Of a stretch of DNA of 64,000 nucleotides, positions 36,381 through 47,638 are shown one piece after another. Source of the DNA: Madurella fahalii (lineage: Eukaryota > Ascomycota > Sordariomycetes > Sordariales); the NCBI GenBank assembly GCA_029876055.1, contig CM056874.1:4030001-4094000 (forward strand), read 5' to 3'. The notes beneath the pieces were generated by a model. It worked only from the letters and a program-made list of their open reading frames with translations. It was not told where the DNA came from and did not search any database. Every line of letters starts with the position of its first letter. Within the stretch, counting starts at the first letter, position 1. The position numbers were made by a program, and so were the translations under genes.

Positions 36381-39300
36381 ATTCCCGGCAAAACTACTCA
36401 CATCGTTTTCCCTGGAATCGGCGAGGTTTTCAAGGGGTAAGGGACGCGCCTTATGGAAAGGAGACGAGCCACTATCCTTTCCAAACCACATCGATCAGCA
36501 GAAGGTAAGTCAAAAGAGACAAAAGCAAAGGGGAGGATTAAAGAGAAAAAAAGGGGAACCAGGATACTAGCCTCACCCATACAATCCCGCCAAAACACCC
36601 TCCCCAAAAATCCCGTTAATCCTCCTCTACCTTCCCCCACCAAGAGCATCCTCATAACCCCTGACATCCATCCTCACGACCGAACCACACCAGATTTTGG
36701 CCCTGACCCAGCATGCCCTCTGCACGCAGCGACAGCCTGTCCAACAAAAAAAAATAAAAACAAAAATAAAAAGGGGGGAAGGGAAGAAAGAAAAAGAAAA
36801 GAAACGAAAGTGCAATCTTCCAGAGCCAGGTGGTTCCCAACCACGACCACCGCGCTCTCGCTCTCACAGGGCAGCTCGTCCTCCCGAGTGGGTTATGACA
36901 CAGCCACTGAGCTGCTAAAGGATGTGTTCCGCTGAGGCGAAAGGCTGGGGGAATAGCAGAGATACGGTGTTGTTAGGCAAGAGGTTAGGAAGGACGGGTT
37001 CACGGTGGGTGGTCAAGGAGAATAAGTAAGTCGACTGGTGAGCACAAAGGCTTCAATTTACTGTTCGTTTACCCCGCTATTTGTTTCCGTTGGATCGTTG
37101 GCATGGTTTGTTCTGTCCCGTCCACTCCGGAGGCAGGGTGATTCCGAGTGGGTCCGGCTCCCGGTGGACACGGAACGGAGGAGTCGAGTGGAGAGCCCGG
37201 CGCCGGCTTGGCGTCGCATGTGTTGTTCTTCTAGAGCTGCTGGTGATCTGATTTGAGGATGGGTCTGACTCTGTACTACGGGAGTGGCGCACGACGGGGA
37301 TGTTGAGCATTGAGTGGTTCACCAAGGAGGTGAGTGGAATCGAAGAGTTAGTCGAGAAATACGACGCGCCGCGACGTAGACGTAGCCGACCAAGAACGGA
37401 AGGGCACAAAGGACGAGGCCAGGCAAGTGACTGAAGAACGAGCAGTTTAGACAAAGAACTAAGCACTCAACAGAACTATCGTCATGCTGGCGCACTTCTA
37501 TGTTTCTTGTCGTGAGCCGGAGTACGAACACGGTGTATTATTGGTGGTACGCAGCGTACCGGAGTATACTGAGTGCCAATACCGCCGATCCCGAGATCTA
37601 GATGACGTGCAGCAGCTCAAACAGCTTGGCGCACCCGGTAGAGAGGAATACAAATCACAAGTGAGTAGATGATTTCAGTTTGGACAATGTAAATTAACCA
37701 GGATAAGGTGTAAGGGGAAATCGACTGGCTGCAGTGCATATGGCGGCGGGCCATGACGATCCTGATCATGCAGATTGGTTAACGTGGTGGGAACCCGGCA
37801 GAGACAAACAAAGGTTGGATGGCTACCTTAGCTAGCCCGACCGTTAGCTGGATCATGAGACAGCAAAACTGCCCCAATCCAAGGGATGGATTTGGGCATT
37901 TGGCCTTCCATTCTCCCACGCACAACCGGATCCGAGAAACCCCTAGCACGTTCAGATCATTGGCAGTAAGCTAGCAGAGTCGCGTTATTTGACTTGGATA
38001 TAATGAGGCTGAACTGCCTCGTCTCAGGCCACAGGTTGCTCGGTCCGCACTTCCCCGAGGTCGAAGTCACTTAAAGTTACCCTGGGGTTGTCGCCGTCCC
38101 TGGCGCATCGCGATCAAACCTCTAAGTGACAGATTCAGGAATTAGTCATTTACTAAACGAGCTGCGCAGGGGTTGCCAGCATGCGGAAACGATCCGCAGG
38201 AGGTAATCACGCTGATCTGACCACGGACAGAAAAGAGCGGGATCACCGAGCGGGCAATACGAAGTGGATGACAGTGGGTGTACACTAGGGTCCAGACTTC
38301 CCGGTGACGAGACTAGGCAGAATCGACGAGTTGTGTGTGGGCAGTATCAAGTTCGCGAGACGGTTTCTACTACGCTCCGAAAGAAGTGGGAAGATAGTGA
38401 TTTGAGAATGGCTTCGGCCTTGCTTCCCCTCCATCTGAAGCTGAACCCCTGTAGCCACAAGCCACAGGGGTTTAGTTGGCCCGTGCACCAGCGGAAAGCT
38501 GCTACCTGAGGTACAGTAAGGGCTATGCTTCAAGATCCAAAGAGACTGAATGTGAGGTAAGCTCAGATGTCACGCGATCCATTGACTGACATGTCAAGGG
38601 CGTCCTTGAGAAAATGGAATTCACTCAAGCCCCTCCACATGGCTGGGCCATATAAAGCTGGGGACAGTTTCCTCGCAAGACGCTAGGGTTTTGCGAAGCT
38701 GCTATAATCGTTATTTTGCTATTCTGATCACCTCGCAGCGGATAACTCGATTCCACCCTAAATTTACCAGCGGAGTGCGCTGCTAGCGGCGCGCTTGCAG
38801 TACTCATTGGGGGCCATACCCCTGCATGTCAGGACTTGCATGTTCAAGCTTTTTCTACCTTAATAAAGGCAGTCCGAGAGGCGAAGACTGCGGCTTTCTT
38901 TCTCTTCCAGAGATCGATATATTGTCCGACCACTTTCCAGCTCAAGCTTTCCGCTACTCTGAAGCTCGGCCCAATTGTATCCATCCGCAGGGGGTCGTTG
39001 CTTGTTCAGCGGAGCTAACAGCCTTACCACGCCCCTCCCTTCCCCCCTCACCCCGGAAAAGTCTCAGCGATATCACAGCGCCAACTGTCAGCCACGAAGC
39101 AGATCTTTTCTACAACCCGAACAAATCCGCTCGGAATTTCCTCCAGGGCAATTCCAGTCACTGGGACAGTCACTAGCTTAAATTCGATTTAGCTTGTCGC
39201 AGCGTCAGAAGAGCCAAGCGGGATCTCAGACAAGGCTCCCTTCGCAACCGTTTCATGATTCCCAAAGCAACACCTCCTCTTCATGCTCGACGCACCCCTG

Positions 39301-39622
39301 ATCTCGTGCCAAGCCGCCACACCCAACGATCCAGCATGAGGCAACAGCCTCGAATTGTCACTGCGAACACACCCATTTGTTGATACTAGCTGTGCAACTT
39401 CAACGCCTCTGCCGGACTGCATTGAGTGACTTCCCTAGCCGGGGAATCACTGCTCCCAGGTACGCGCCATGTCTGCCGTCTGATCCCGCATTCCGAGCAT
39501 TGCCCTCTGCGCCCATCCCCCCCATCCTTCTCGAACGTCTAACCTCTCCCTGAAAAGGAGTGGCATCCCAGTTTCCTGCTGTCTTCTCCACTTGTTGTAA
39601 CTTCCATGGGCATGCCAGTGCC

Positions 39623-39642
39623 GATTGATTGATTGATTGATT
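39623..39642. repeat. (GATT)5 tetranucleotide repeat in the bZIP gene leader
   Basis: Five GATT units lie 55-75 nt upstream of the ATG at 39697, within the probable 5' untranslated region. Length changes here could alter leader spacing but not the protein. Confidence 0.9.
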
Positions 39643-39696
39643 GTTGTCTTGTCGAACAACGCCGCTCGAGGGCTGTCGAAATTAAGTTTGGTGAAG

Positions 39697-41478
39697 ATGA
39701 CTGCTGACCTAGGATTGATAGCGCCCGCGGCTTACCCCTCCCCGCCGAATTACTCCTCGTTTCCGCGCCAAAGGCCTTCCGTCGCATCACTCTTCGACCG
39801 GGCAGCCATGGCTTCGTCGCTTTCGCCCAACCCGCTTTCTGAGCCCAACTTTGGTGGTAATGGGACTTCGGGCCAGGACAAGAGTCCCCTGTCAACTCTG
39901 AACCTCAACTTCCTCAAAACCCTAACGGAAAAGAGGACCACCAGAGGTGTGTTGCTGCGCGTGGTGACCCCCCAGCGCGGCGCCATGTTAAAGCTGACCC
40001 CAAAATACAGATGGACAGCCACCAAAGCGACGGGGGCCAAAGCCAGACAGCAAGCCAGCCCTGACGAGGCGACAGGAGCTAAATAGGCAGGCCCAACGGT
40101 GAGCTGCATTGTGTATCTCAGTACGCCCCTCTCCAGACTAATGCGCCGGCGCAGAACCCATCGCGAGCGCAAGGAGCTGTACATCAAGGCTCTCGAGGAT
40201 GAAGTGCTCCGGTTGAAAGAAGTCTTCAGCAACATCTCGCAAGACAAGGAGCGGCTCGCCGAGGAGAATCGGCAGCTCAGAACCCTGCTGAACCAGAGTG
40301 GACTTGGAGCGGGAACGGTGACTGGCGCCAGCAGCGTGCTGGATGACACGATCAGCAACCCAAGCGTCGGCTACACGTCGAATGCCAGCATGGCGGGTGG
40401 CTATGCGCCGGCGTCCAGCAACACAAGCGCCTTCACGCCGCCGCCGTTGTCAGCGAACGCGATGAGCCAGCGCGGCGGGGGCATTTCGCCAAACAGCGCA
40501 ACCTACCCGCACAGTCACCACCACAACCAACCACATCCTGGTCCAGGGCATCAGAGCGCGGGATCCGGCGCTGCTGGAGGTCAGCCGGTCCAAAATCCGA
40601 ACGTGGATTACGATCAGGCTGGCATCGACTTTGTGTTAACGTACGAGAACCCCTCGACGGCTGATTCATCACACACGTTTGAACACTTTTGATGCCCCAT
40701 CTTGCTACCTGCCCCTCCACTCACCCCCTTAAAACATATCACTACACTTCACTGCACATGCAAAGTTTGGAGAGCGGGGTTTGTGTTGCCGAGAAACAGA
40801 CGCAGAAGATTATGTTGTTAGAGTTGGGGAAGGGGGGAAGAGGGCTGAAACCTCCAGCGACGAAAGAGTACAGATATTATCAGTGAGTGAGACGAGCTAA
40901 CAGAAGCGCCACCTCTCCGCGGCGGCGGCCGGTGATTATAGACTCGAGAAACCATGCATGAACCACATGCCGTGGCTCCTAGAGCGAGGCGTCGAGACGG
41001 GCCATGAAGCGTGCGGGCACGCGCTCATGGCGTCGTGTCCACCCGAGCCGTTTACCGACCTGACACCCGATATCCCCTTCGGCTACAGCAACGTGAAGGC
41101 CAACAGTGGAAGCAGTCCAAGCGGCGCTACCGACGTCGGTCAGCGGACATGGGAGCTGAGCAAGGCGGATCTCGCAACCCTGCTCGATCTGAGCAAGCGA
41201 CTCGATCTTGACGGCGAGATCACCCCGGTCATGGCGTGGGGGATGGTGCTTGCGCATCCGAGACTGGGCGAGTTGAAGGCTGAGGATTTTGCGAGGTTGA
41301 CGGAGGAGCTAGGAAGCAAAGTTCGATGTTACGGGTACGTCTCCGTCACTGATACACCAGATGGGCCACTAACTAAAATCCAACCTACAGTTTCGGCGCT
41401 GTGATGGAGGAGTTCGAAGTACGGGATGCGCTGGAGAGTATCCTTTCGGCCAAGACTGAGTATGGCGTTGGCTATTGA
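39697..41478 (+). CDS. bZIP transcription factor
   Basis: Five exons join in phase to 434 residues: 39697-39946, 40011-40098, 40155-40640, 40942-41334, 41391-41478. The basic region (Asn108 to Arg116, NRQAQRTHR, matching N-x7-R) follows a KRRGPKP nuclear-localisation-like stretch, and introns 1 and 2 flank it. The leucine zipper and coiled coil run about 123-165 (YIKALEDEVLRLKE to EENRQLRTLL). A Ser/Gly/His-rich middle leads to a conserved C-terminal domain, FVLTLEKPCMNHMPWLLERG and GHALMASCPPEPF, found in a subgroup of fungal bZIP proteins. Intron 3 is long (301 nt) and has an in-frame stop soon after its start, so retention would remove that C-terminal domain. The specific orthologue and target genes are not assigned. 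Confidence 0.9.
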
Positions 41479-42032
41479 TGATGGTTGGCGAGGGAATCAG
41501 GTACGCAGTGTATGGCTGGGCGGGCACTTTTAGTATACATTGGTCTGCACTCGGGAAAAGGTTGGCGGACAGCTCGGCGAATTTGGTGCTTTTGTGTGTG
41601 GCGGGGTGATGTTCTCAGGAATGGAACGACGCGTTTGAAGTAAATACAGGATACCTCACATATAGATACCATTCCTTTCAGCCCAGAACCTTGGGGTCGG
41701 AATCAGAGTGGCGGCAGAGCCGGGCACTACAGCTAAGCGTTGCGTCGGAGAGGTGCGTGCTAATGCGCACGGCCAGGGGAGAACGCAGGTCAAAGGCCAC
41801 ACCGAGCCGACCGCCGCGGCAAACCGTTGTAGTGCAGTGTGCCCCACACCACACCACACAACACCCCACCAACAAGAGAATTTCGAACTTTTTGAAAATA
41901 TCAAGTTGACGCTTGACGATTTAGTACCAACCCCAATCAGCGCGACTCGATTGCCGCGGTCGATCGTCTAACCCCGCATTACTCACATCTTGCAAACTAA
42001 ACATCACCATCGTCCCAACGACGCGAGCGACT
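41479..42032. other. intergenic: bZIP 3' region and eIF3d promoter
   Basis: The 554-bp interval between two plus-strand genes contains no supportable ORF. A CA-rich tract (CACACCACACCACACAACAC, about 41843-41862) precedes the eIF3d start by about 170 nt and is the only feature that stands out. Confidence 0.5.
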
Positions 42033-43927
42033 ATGGCGGTACCACCGGCCGGCACGTCGGCGCTCGTCGACCTCCTCAATGCGCTGCCCGATCCTGGCGA
42101 TACCTGGGGACCCCCCATCACCGAGGAGACAACTCTCAACGGTGTTCCTTACGCCCCGTACTCCAAAGGCGACAAGTTAGGGCGTATGGCGGACTGGACC
42201 GATTCCAAGGATGGCCGGGACGGTCGTGGCGGCAGACAGCAATACAACCGCAACTATCGTGGTATGTCTTGCGCCGGCTTCACAGCCCATCTTCGGCCCC
42301 GACATGCGCGTAGCTGACTTTCCCCTGCCCTACCCAGACCAACAAGTATACGGAGCTGGCTCCGCTTCTCTCTTCGCACCACCCGTCGCCGAAGATGAGG
42401 CTTCGTTCTCGGTTGTGTCGAATGTTCGTGACTCAGGCAAGACCCGCTTTGGGCGCGGCGCCGTCTTCACCCGCGGCCGGGGCCAACGTGGCGCTCGCCA
42501 GGACACCCGGACCGGCGGCCGCCAGCAGTTCCAGCGCGGGGGCCGTGGCGGTGGGCAATACGGCGGTGGCTATGACGGACGGGGTGGCGGGCGGGGGAAT
42601 ACCGGCGCCCGCGGCCGTCGCTTTGGCTGGAAGGACTATGACAAGCCGACCCGCAACCGTGACGCATCCATCAACGTCAAGGCCGACTGGAAGCTTCTCG
42701 AGGAGATCGACTATAACCGTCTCAGCAAGCTCAATCTGGACGCTGACGAGGGCGAGGACCTTGACAGCTACGGCTTCCTGTACTACTACGACCGCTCATA
42801 CGACAAGCAGCCTGTCAAGAGCGCCGAGCGCAAGCTGGCTGTGGTGGACCGCGCCGTGTACAACGTCACGACGTCGTCCGACCCCATCATCCAGGACCTC
42901 GCCGACAAGGATGAGGCTACCATCTTCGCCACGGATAGTATCCTATCGATGCTCATGTGCGCGCCGCGGTCCGTCTACCCCTGGGACATCGTCATCGTCC
43001 GGCAGGGCAACAAGGTGTTCCTCGATAAGCGCGACAATGCGGCGCTAGACATGGTCACCGTCAACGAGAACGCTGCCGACGCTCCCCTTGAGGCTTCCGA
43101 GGGCTCGCGAGAGACCATCAACCAGCCCGGCGCGTTGGCCGAGGAGGCTACTTACATCAACCACAACTTTGCGAACCAGGTGGTGATCGAGAGCCAGAGC
43201 CAAAAGGTCGAGATGGCGCACGAGAACCCGTTCTACAGCGCCTCGGACGAGACGGAGCCGCCCGCCTCCAAGGCGTACAAGTACCGGCGGTTCGACCTCT
43301 CCACCAGCGAGGAGGATGGCATGTACCTCATTGTCCGCACCGAGCTGGATGCGGTCCAGAAGAACGCAATCAGCGGCGAGGACCAGTTCGTCACAGTGCA
43401 TGCCCTGAACGAGTTCGACAACAAGGCCCAGGGGAGCGGTGGTGCTCTGGATTGGCGATCCAAGCTCGTCTCTCAGCGCGGTGCCGTCGTCGCCACCGAG
43501 ATGAAGAACAACAGCTGCAAGCTGGCGAGGTGGACCGTCCAGAGCATTCTCGCCAAGGCCGACGTCATGAAGCTTGGGTGAGTCTCTTGGGTCAATCTTC
43601 GAGTCGTGGATCATCCCCTGCTAACCGTGTAACAGCTTCGTCTCGCGTGTGTCGCCCAAGGTCAACGACAAGCACGTCGTTCTCGGCGTCATCGGCTGGA
43701 AGCCCAAGGACTTTGCCGCCCAGATGAACCTGCAGCTATCCAACGGCTGGGGTATCGTTCGTACCATTGCCGACATGTGCCTGCAGCGCGAGGAGGGCAA
43801 GTATATCCTCGTCAAGGACCCCAACAAGAGCATCCTCCGCCTCTACGAGGTACCCGCCGGCAGCCTGGATGAGGACGGTGATGAGGCTGGGGAGGCGGAG
43901 GAGCAGCCAGAGGCCGAAGAGGAGTGA
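42033..43927 (+). CDS. eIF3d: eukaryotic translation initiation factor 3 subunit D
   Basis: Three exons (42033-42261, 42338-43577, 43636-43927) join in phase to 586 residues, the usual length for fungal eIF3d/Moe1. The N terminus carries WGPP..T and VPYAPYSKGDKLGR blocks. A Gly/Arg-rich segment at about 115-170 precedes RFGWKDYDKPTRNRDASI and the DWKLLEEID region that starts the conserved core. The core continues with YNVTTSSDPIIQDLAD, MLMCAPRSVYPWDIV and NSCKLARWTVQSILAKAD, all diagnostic of the family. The C terminus is acidic, as in orthologues. The protein is part of the eIF3 complex on the 40S ribosome and has an mRNA cap-binding fold used by selected transcripts. Introns are 76 and 58 nt. 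Confidence 0.97.
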
Positions 43928-44371
43928 TACAGATCGGGTGTGGAGGCAGTTGTGGGCTGGGATCATGGATGACACCTCTTGTCGGAAGGGGGAATCAAAA
44001 GTGTGATTAGACAGGATGAGAATAGTACTAAGTCAGCGCGGCCTGGTTGATGCAATTTGGACGCTATTCATGACAATTGGAACACGATTATCACTTCGAA
44101 CCGCACCATTGCTGCTCTACTTCAACTTGTCCTGTGCTTTTCACCTTGCCTTGTCCCGCTCTGCGTTTCCGTCTTTTGAGTGTAATTGGCCCCACGTGAC
44201 AACGCGCAGCTCCGTGTGGCGTCGACCACCCCACCTTTTTTTCCCTGACCGCGTCTTTTGCGCCTTGTCTATTCAATTCTCGTCTTCTAACGCTGCAGTT
44301 TGTTCGCTGGGGAACTTGGCACCCCCTTTTTCGTTTGTTTGGGACAGCGGTTGCCTATGAAAGCATACAGT
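43928..44371. promoter_or_regulatory. eIF3d 3' region and pso2 promoter with CCAAT and CACGTG elements
   Basis: In this 444-bp interval an inverted CCAAT box (ATTGG, 44185-44189) lies 4 nt from a CACGTG E-box (44193-44198), about 175-190 nt upstream of the pso2 ATG. CCAAT boxes are bound by the HAP complex, whose HapB subunit is encoded further right in this window; E-boxes are bound by bHLH factors. Function is inferred from sequence only. Confidence 0.4.
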
Positions 44372-47185
44372 ATGGCGCCGTCCGCGAAACTGTCTCTATC
44401 TAATGGCAAGGTACGGCGGAAGGGTCCAACCAGCACCACCACTCCCAGGCGCAGCAGCCCTTCCCAGAAGCAGTCCAAGTTGTCGTTCACGCCGAAGACG
44501 CCCAACTCTAGCTCTATAAACAACTCGAAAGCAAAGCCGAGAGCGAAACCGAATCAGAGTATCCTCAATTTCTTTAAGAAGGCGCCGGCGGCTGACGAGG
44601 GGCTCTTCTTCGGGGAAGGGGGTGCTGTGGCTAAAGTCAATGGGGTGCATGAACAGGATATTTACGATGTTTCTTCAAATGAAGAAGAAGCAAGGTTTAA
44701 CGAGGCGGGTGGGGCGGTCAAGAGACGGCGCTTGAGTAGCGGCACGACGTCAAGTTCGAGCTCCAGCGAAGAGGATGCAGACAACGGTCTAGGTATCGCG
44801 GAGGTCAATCACGCGGCCCCGAGTCCAACTGCGGCTACGCCGGCGACACAGAAAAAGAAACGCCAAGGGAACCCATTCCTGGACGATGACGATTCTTCCT
44901 CCTCCGACGAGGAGGAGAGCGATAACCGACGAAACGGTGACACGATGTCCAAGTCCGCGGCCGTAACTACAACCAGGGTGAGATCATCGCAGCCGCAGCA
45001 GCCCTTGTTTGATGATGCTTCCGGCGAGCAATCGCCCGGTCGTGAACCTGCCAAGCTTACCAATGGATCGACAATAACCAGGAAGGTACCACTGCTAAGA
45101 CAGCAGACGTCAGGAGACGAGCTTGGGAATGACAATGAGTGCAGCGGCCCGAAGGACACGCATACAAGCGATCATTTTGCATTTGAAGCCGAGGATTTCA
45201 CAGGCGAAGAGCTCGATGCGATGCGATACATGGAGGAGCAGGCACGGTTAGAGGCTGGCGAAGAAGAGGAGGAAGATTTCGAAGGGAATGATGTCGATGG
45301 AGAGGCCATGACGGAGAACTGTCCAGTCTGCAATGGCAGTTTGGTTGGGGCAACTACGGAACAAGCGACTGCCCACGTTAATTCTTGTCTTGACGGCAAT
45401 CCGACGCCCCTGCCAAAACCTCCGGACAATGGTGTCGTCGAGGGTACGGCGATGGACAAGCGATTTGCCAAAGCAGCTATTGCGCGGCCAGGACAGGCGA
45501 ACCCCATCAGTCTCGGGGGGGATTCGGGAGAAGGGCCCTCGGCCTCGGCATTCACCAAGCTCATGTCTGGACACGCTGAGGACGCGGCTTGGGCAACGGC
45601 TGCTGCAGCGGAGAATGCGTCAAGGGGCATGCCCGCGTACAAGCGGACCTGCCCGTTTTACAAGATCATGCCCGGCTTCTCGATCTGTGTCGACGCCTTC
45701 CGCTATGGCGCCGTCGAAGGCTGTAAGGCATATTTTCTCAGCCACTTCCACAGCGATCACTACATGGGCTTGACAGCCAACTGGACGCATGGCTCCATCT
45801 ACTGCAGCAAGGTGACCGGGTCGCTGGTCAAATCGCAGTTGAAGACGGCGGCCAAGTACGTAGTCGAGTTGGATTTTGAGAAGACCGTGCCGGTCCCAGA
45901 AACCACAGGCGTCACTGTTACGATGATCCCGGCGAACCACTGCCCCGGCAGCTCTCTCTTCCTCTTTGAGAAGGCCGCAGCAGGAGGAAGAACTCAACGC
46001 ATCCTCCACTGCGGCGACTTCCGCGCCTGCCCGGCCCACGTCGAGCACCCACAGCTGCGACCCGAGACGGTCGACGCCATCTCAGGGCGCACGAAGCAGC
46101 AAAAGATTGACGTCTGCTATCTCGACACGACCTATCTCAACCCACGCTACTCATTTCCACCACAGAGCGATGTAATCAGCGCTTGTGCCGAGATGTGCGC
46201 TCTCCTAAACAAGGCTCTCGTCGCGGGCGACGACAGCGAGTGGGAAGCGCTACTCAGACGGCAGAAAAGGGGCGGCGCTGGTTCCGCCGGAACAGAGAGC
46301 GTCAGGCAGTTCTTCACCACCACCACCGCCGCCGCCGCCACAACCACCGCTGCCACCTCTTCCTTGTCCGCCCTCTCTCTCTTGCCGCCAGAAAAGCCCC
46401 CCGCGCCGTCAAACGACGCCTTCGCCTCCCTCAAACCACCCAACCGCAACCGCCTCCTAGTCGTGTGCGGAACCTACAGCATCGGCAAAGAACGCATCTG
46501 TGTCGCCATCGCCCAGGCGCTCAACACAAAGATCTATGCCACCCCGGCAAAGATCCGCATGTGCCAGCAGCTCGACGACCCGGAACTCACCGCCCTGCTG
46601 ACCCCCAACCCGCGCGAGGCCCAGGTACACATGCAGATGCTCATGGAGATCCGCGCCGAGACGCTGGCCGAGTACCTCGAGATGTATAGCGGCTCCTTCA
46701 GCCGGATTGTCGGCTTCCGCCCTTCGGGGTGGAACTACCGTCCCAGCACGTCCGCTTCCGCTTCCGCTTCCGCGGCAGCCGGGGGAACCGCGCCGGTGGT
46801 GGCGGTGCCGGCGGCGACCAACCTCCCGCCCGCGAGCCTGCCGACGGCGCAGCTCCTCCACGGGCCCGGCTGGCGGACCCGGTTCGCCGCGCGGGACCTC
46901 GTCCCCCAGCGGGGCAGCGGCCGAGCGGCCATGTGCTTCGGCGTGCCGTACAGCGAGCACAGCAGCTTCAGGGAGCTGGCGCTGTTCCTGATGGCCTTGA
47001 GGATCGAGAAGGTCGTACCGACTGTTAACGTCGGGAGCGAGGGCAGCAGGCGGCGGATGAAGGGGTGGATTGAGCGGTGGCTGGGCGAGAGGCGGAGGGG
47101 GGGCCTGGTTAGGGTTCTGAAAGGGGAGGGGGAGGGGCCATTGTGGGACGGGAAGGATGGGAGGGGTGGCGGGGTATATTGGTAG
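44372..47185 (+). CDS. pso2: DNA interstrand cross-link repair nuclease Pso2/Snm1
   Basis: A single exon encodes 937 residues from the ATG at 44372, which has the best context (AGTATGG). The frame is open upstream to ATGs at 44357 and 44300. Residues 61-68 (NQSILNFF) resemble a PCNA-interacting PIP box with Asn for Gln. An acidic, Ser-rich linker leads to a UBZ4 zinc finger (Cys317, Cys320, His335, Cys339). The metallo-beta-lactamase core starts near 430, with SHFHSDH (His458, His460, Asp462, His463), the NHCPGS loop (His523) and HCGDFR (Asp549). A low-complexity Thr/Ala insert precedes the beta-CASP part (VVCGTYSIGKERI, VPYSEHSSFREL). It is a 5' exonuclease acting at cross-linked DNA in the nucleus. 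All visible metal-binding residues are intact. Fungal Pso2 is often 700-1000 residues long. Confidence 0.96.
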   Translation: MAPSAKLSLSNGKVRRKGPTSTTTPRRSSPSQKQSKLSFTPKTPNSSSINNSKAKPRAKPNQSILNFFKKAPAADEGLFFGEGGAVAKVNGVHEQDIYDVSSNEEEARFNEAGGAVKRRRLSSGTTSSSSSSEEDADNGLGIAEVNHAAPSPTAATPATQKKKRQGNPFLDDDDSSSSDEEESDNRRNGDTMSKSAAVTTTRVRSSQPQQPLFDDASGEQSPGREPAKLTNGSTITRKVPLLRQQTSGDELGNDNECSGPKDTHTSDHFAFEAEDFTGEELDAMRYMEEQARLEAGEEEEEDFEGNDVDGEAMTENCPVCNGSLVGATTEQATAHVNSCLDGNPTPLPKPPDNGVVEGTAMDKRFAKAAIARPGQANPISLGGDSGEGPSASAFTKLMSGHAEDAAWATAAAAENASRGMPAYKRTCPFYKIMPGFSICVDAFRYGAVEGCKAYFLSHFHSDHYMGLTANWTHGSIYCSKVTGSLVKSQLKTAAKYVVELDFEKTVPVPETTGVTVTMIPANHCPGSSLFLFEKAAAGGRTQRILHCGDFRACPAHVEHPQLRPETVDAISGRTKQQKIDVCYLDTTYLNPRYSFPPQSDVISACAEMCALLNKALVAGDDSEWEALLRRQKRGGAGSAGTESVRQFFTTTTAAAATTTAATSSLSALSLLPPEKPPAPSNDAFASLKPPNRNRLLVVCGTYSIGKERICVAIAQALNTKIYATPAKIRMCQQLDDPELTALLTPNPREAQVHMQMLMEIRAETLAEYLEMYSGSFSRIVGFRPSGWNYRPSTSASASASAAAGGTAPVVAVPAATNLPPASLPTAQLLHGPGWRTRFAARDLVPQRGSGRAAMCFGVPYSEHSSFRELALFLMALRIEKVVPTVNVGSEGSRRRMKGWIERWLGERRRGGLVRVLKGEGEGPLWDGKDGRGGGVYW

Positions 47186-47638
47186 GGATTCAAGGGCTGT
47201 GTTCTTGTTTTTTTTGCGGGGGATGGTATGCTCGGGCGGTCTGGACAATCCGGTCCTGGATCACTGTCTGTGTCTCTGGCGAGAAACCTCGCAGAAGAAA
47301 ACGTGGGTTCTCTGTCGGGATGTTCCATCCCCTTGACATCTCTGACATATACAACCTTAGGTGATAGCAAACAAATATTGCCTACACAGAATCCTCTTCG
47401 GTCATTGTGGCGTCCTCCTTGCTCTCATCATTTCTCGATGTCGGTGCTAGACTTTAATGACCAGATAATGACATAGCATCACCCCGCTCCGTCTGCTAGA
47501 TACGTAGCTAGAGAGGAGTGCTAACCAAGCCGCTCTAAACCCGGGAGATGAAGAAAAACAAAAGGGCAATACAGCCCCCAGCTCATCGAGACGAACAAAA
47601 GTATAAAGGCCTATATATATAGGCTGCGTGAATGGTAA
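47186..47638. other. intergenic, pso2 3' region and tRNA 3' flank
   Basis: No ORF of note. A TATATATATA stretch lies at about 47611-47621, just beyond the tRNA 3' end. The T-rich segment further along the tRNA's minus strand (CTTTTGTT near 47594-47601) is a plausible RNA polymerase III terminator. Confidence 0.45.

Larger units (their letters stand above)
31683..39696. other. 8-kb gene-free divergent interval between rim15 and the bZIP gene
   Basis: Apart from the acyltransferase relic listed separately, I find no gene. The first 0.5-1 kb next to each start codon must hold the promoters and leaders of rim15 (minus) and the bZIP gene (plus). The remainder has short ORFs on all frames, homopolymer A/T tracts (32667-32683, 33002-33034) and C/T- and A-rich stretches (36500-36800). 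No transposase, reverse transcriptase or terminal repeat was recognised by eye. Such length is large for a compact fungal genome. Confidence 0.5.

Noticed and set aside
44300..44371. Upstream start codons for pso2 (44300 and 44357)
   Set aside because: Both have poorer contexts than the ATG at 44372, and the added residues (GELGTPFFVCLGQRLP) do not look like a Pso2 N terminus. They cannot be fully excluded.
46457..47248. Minus-strand ORF of 263 codons
   Set aside because: Antisense shadow of the beta-CASP part of pso2, which carries intact catalytic motifs on the plus strand.
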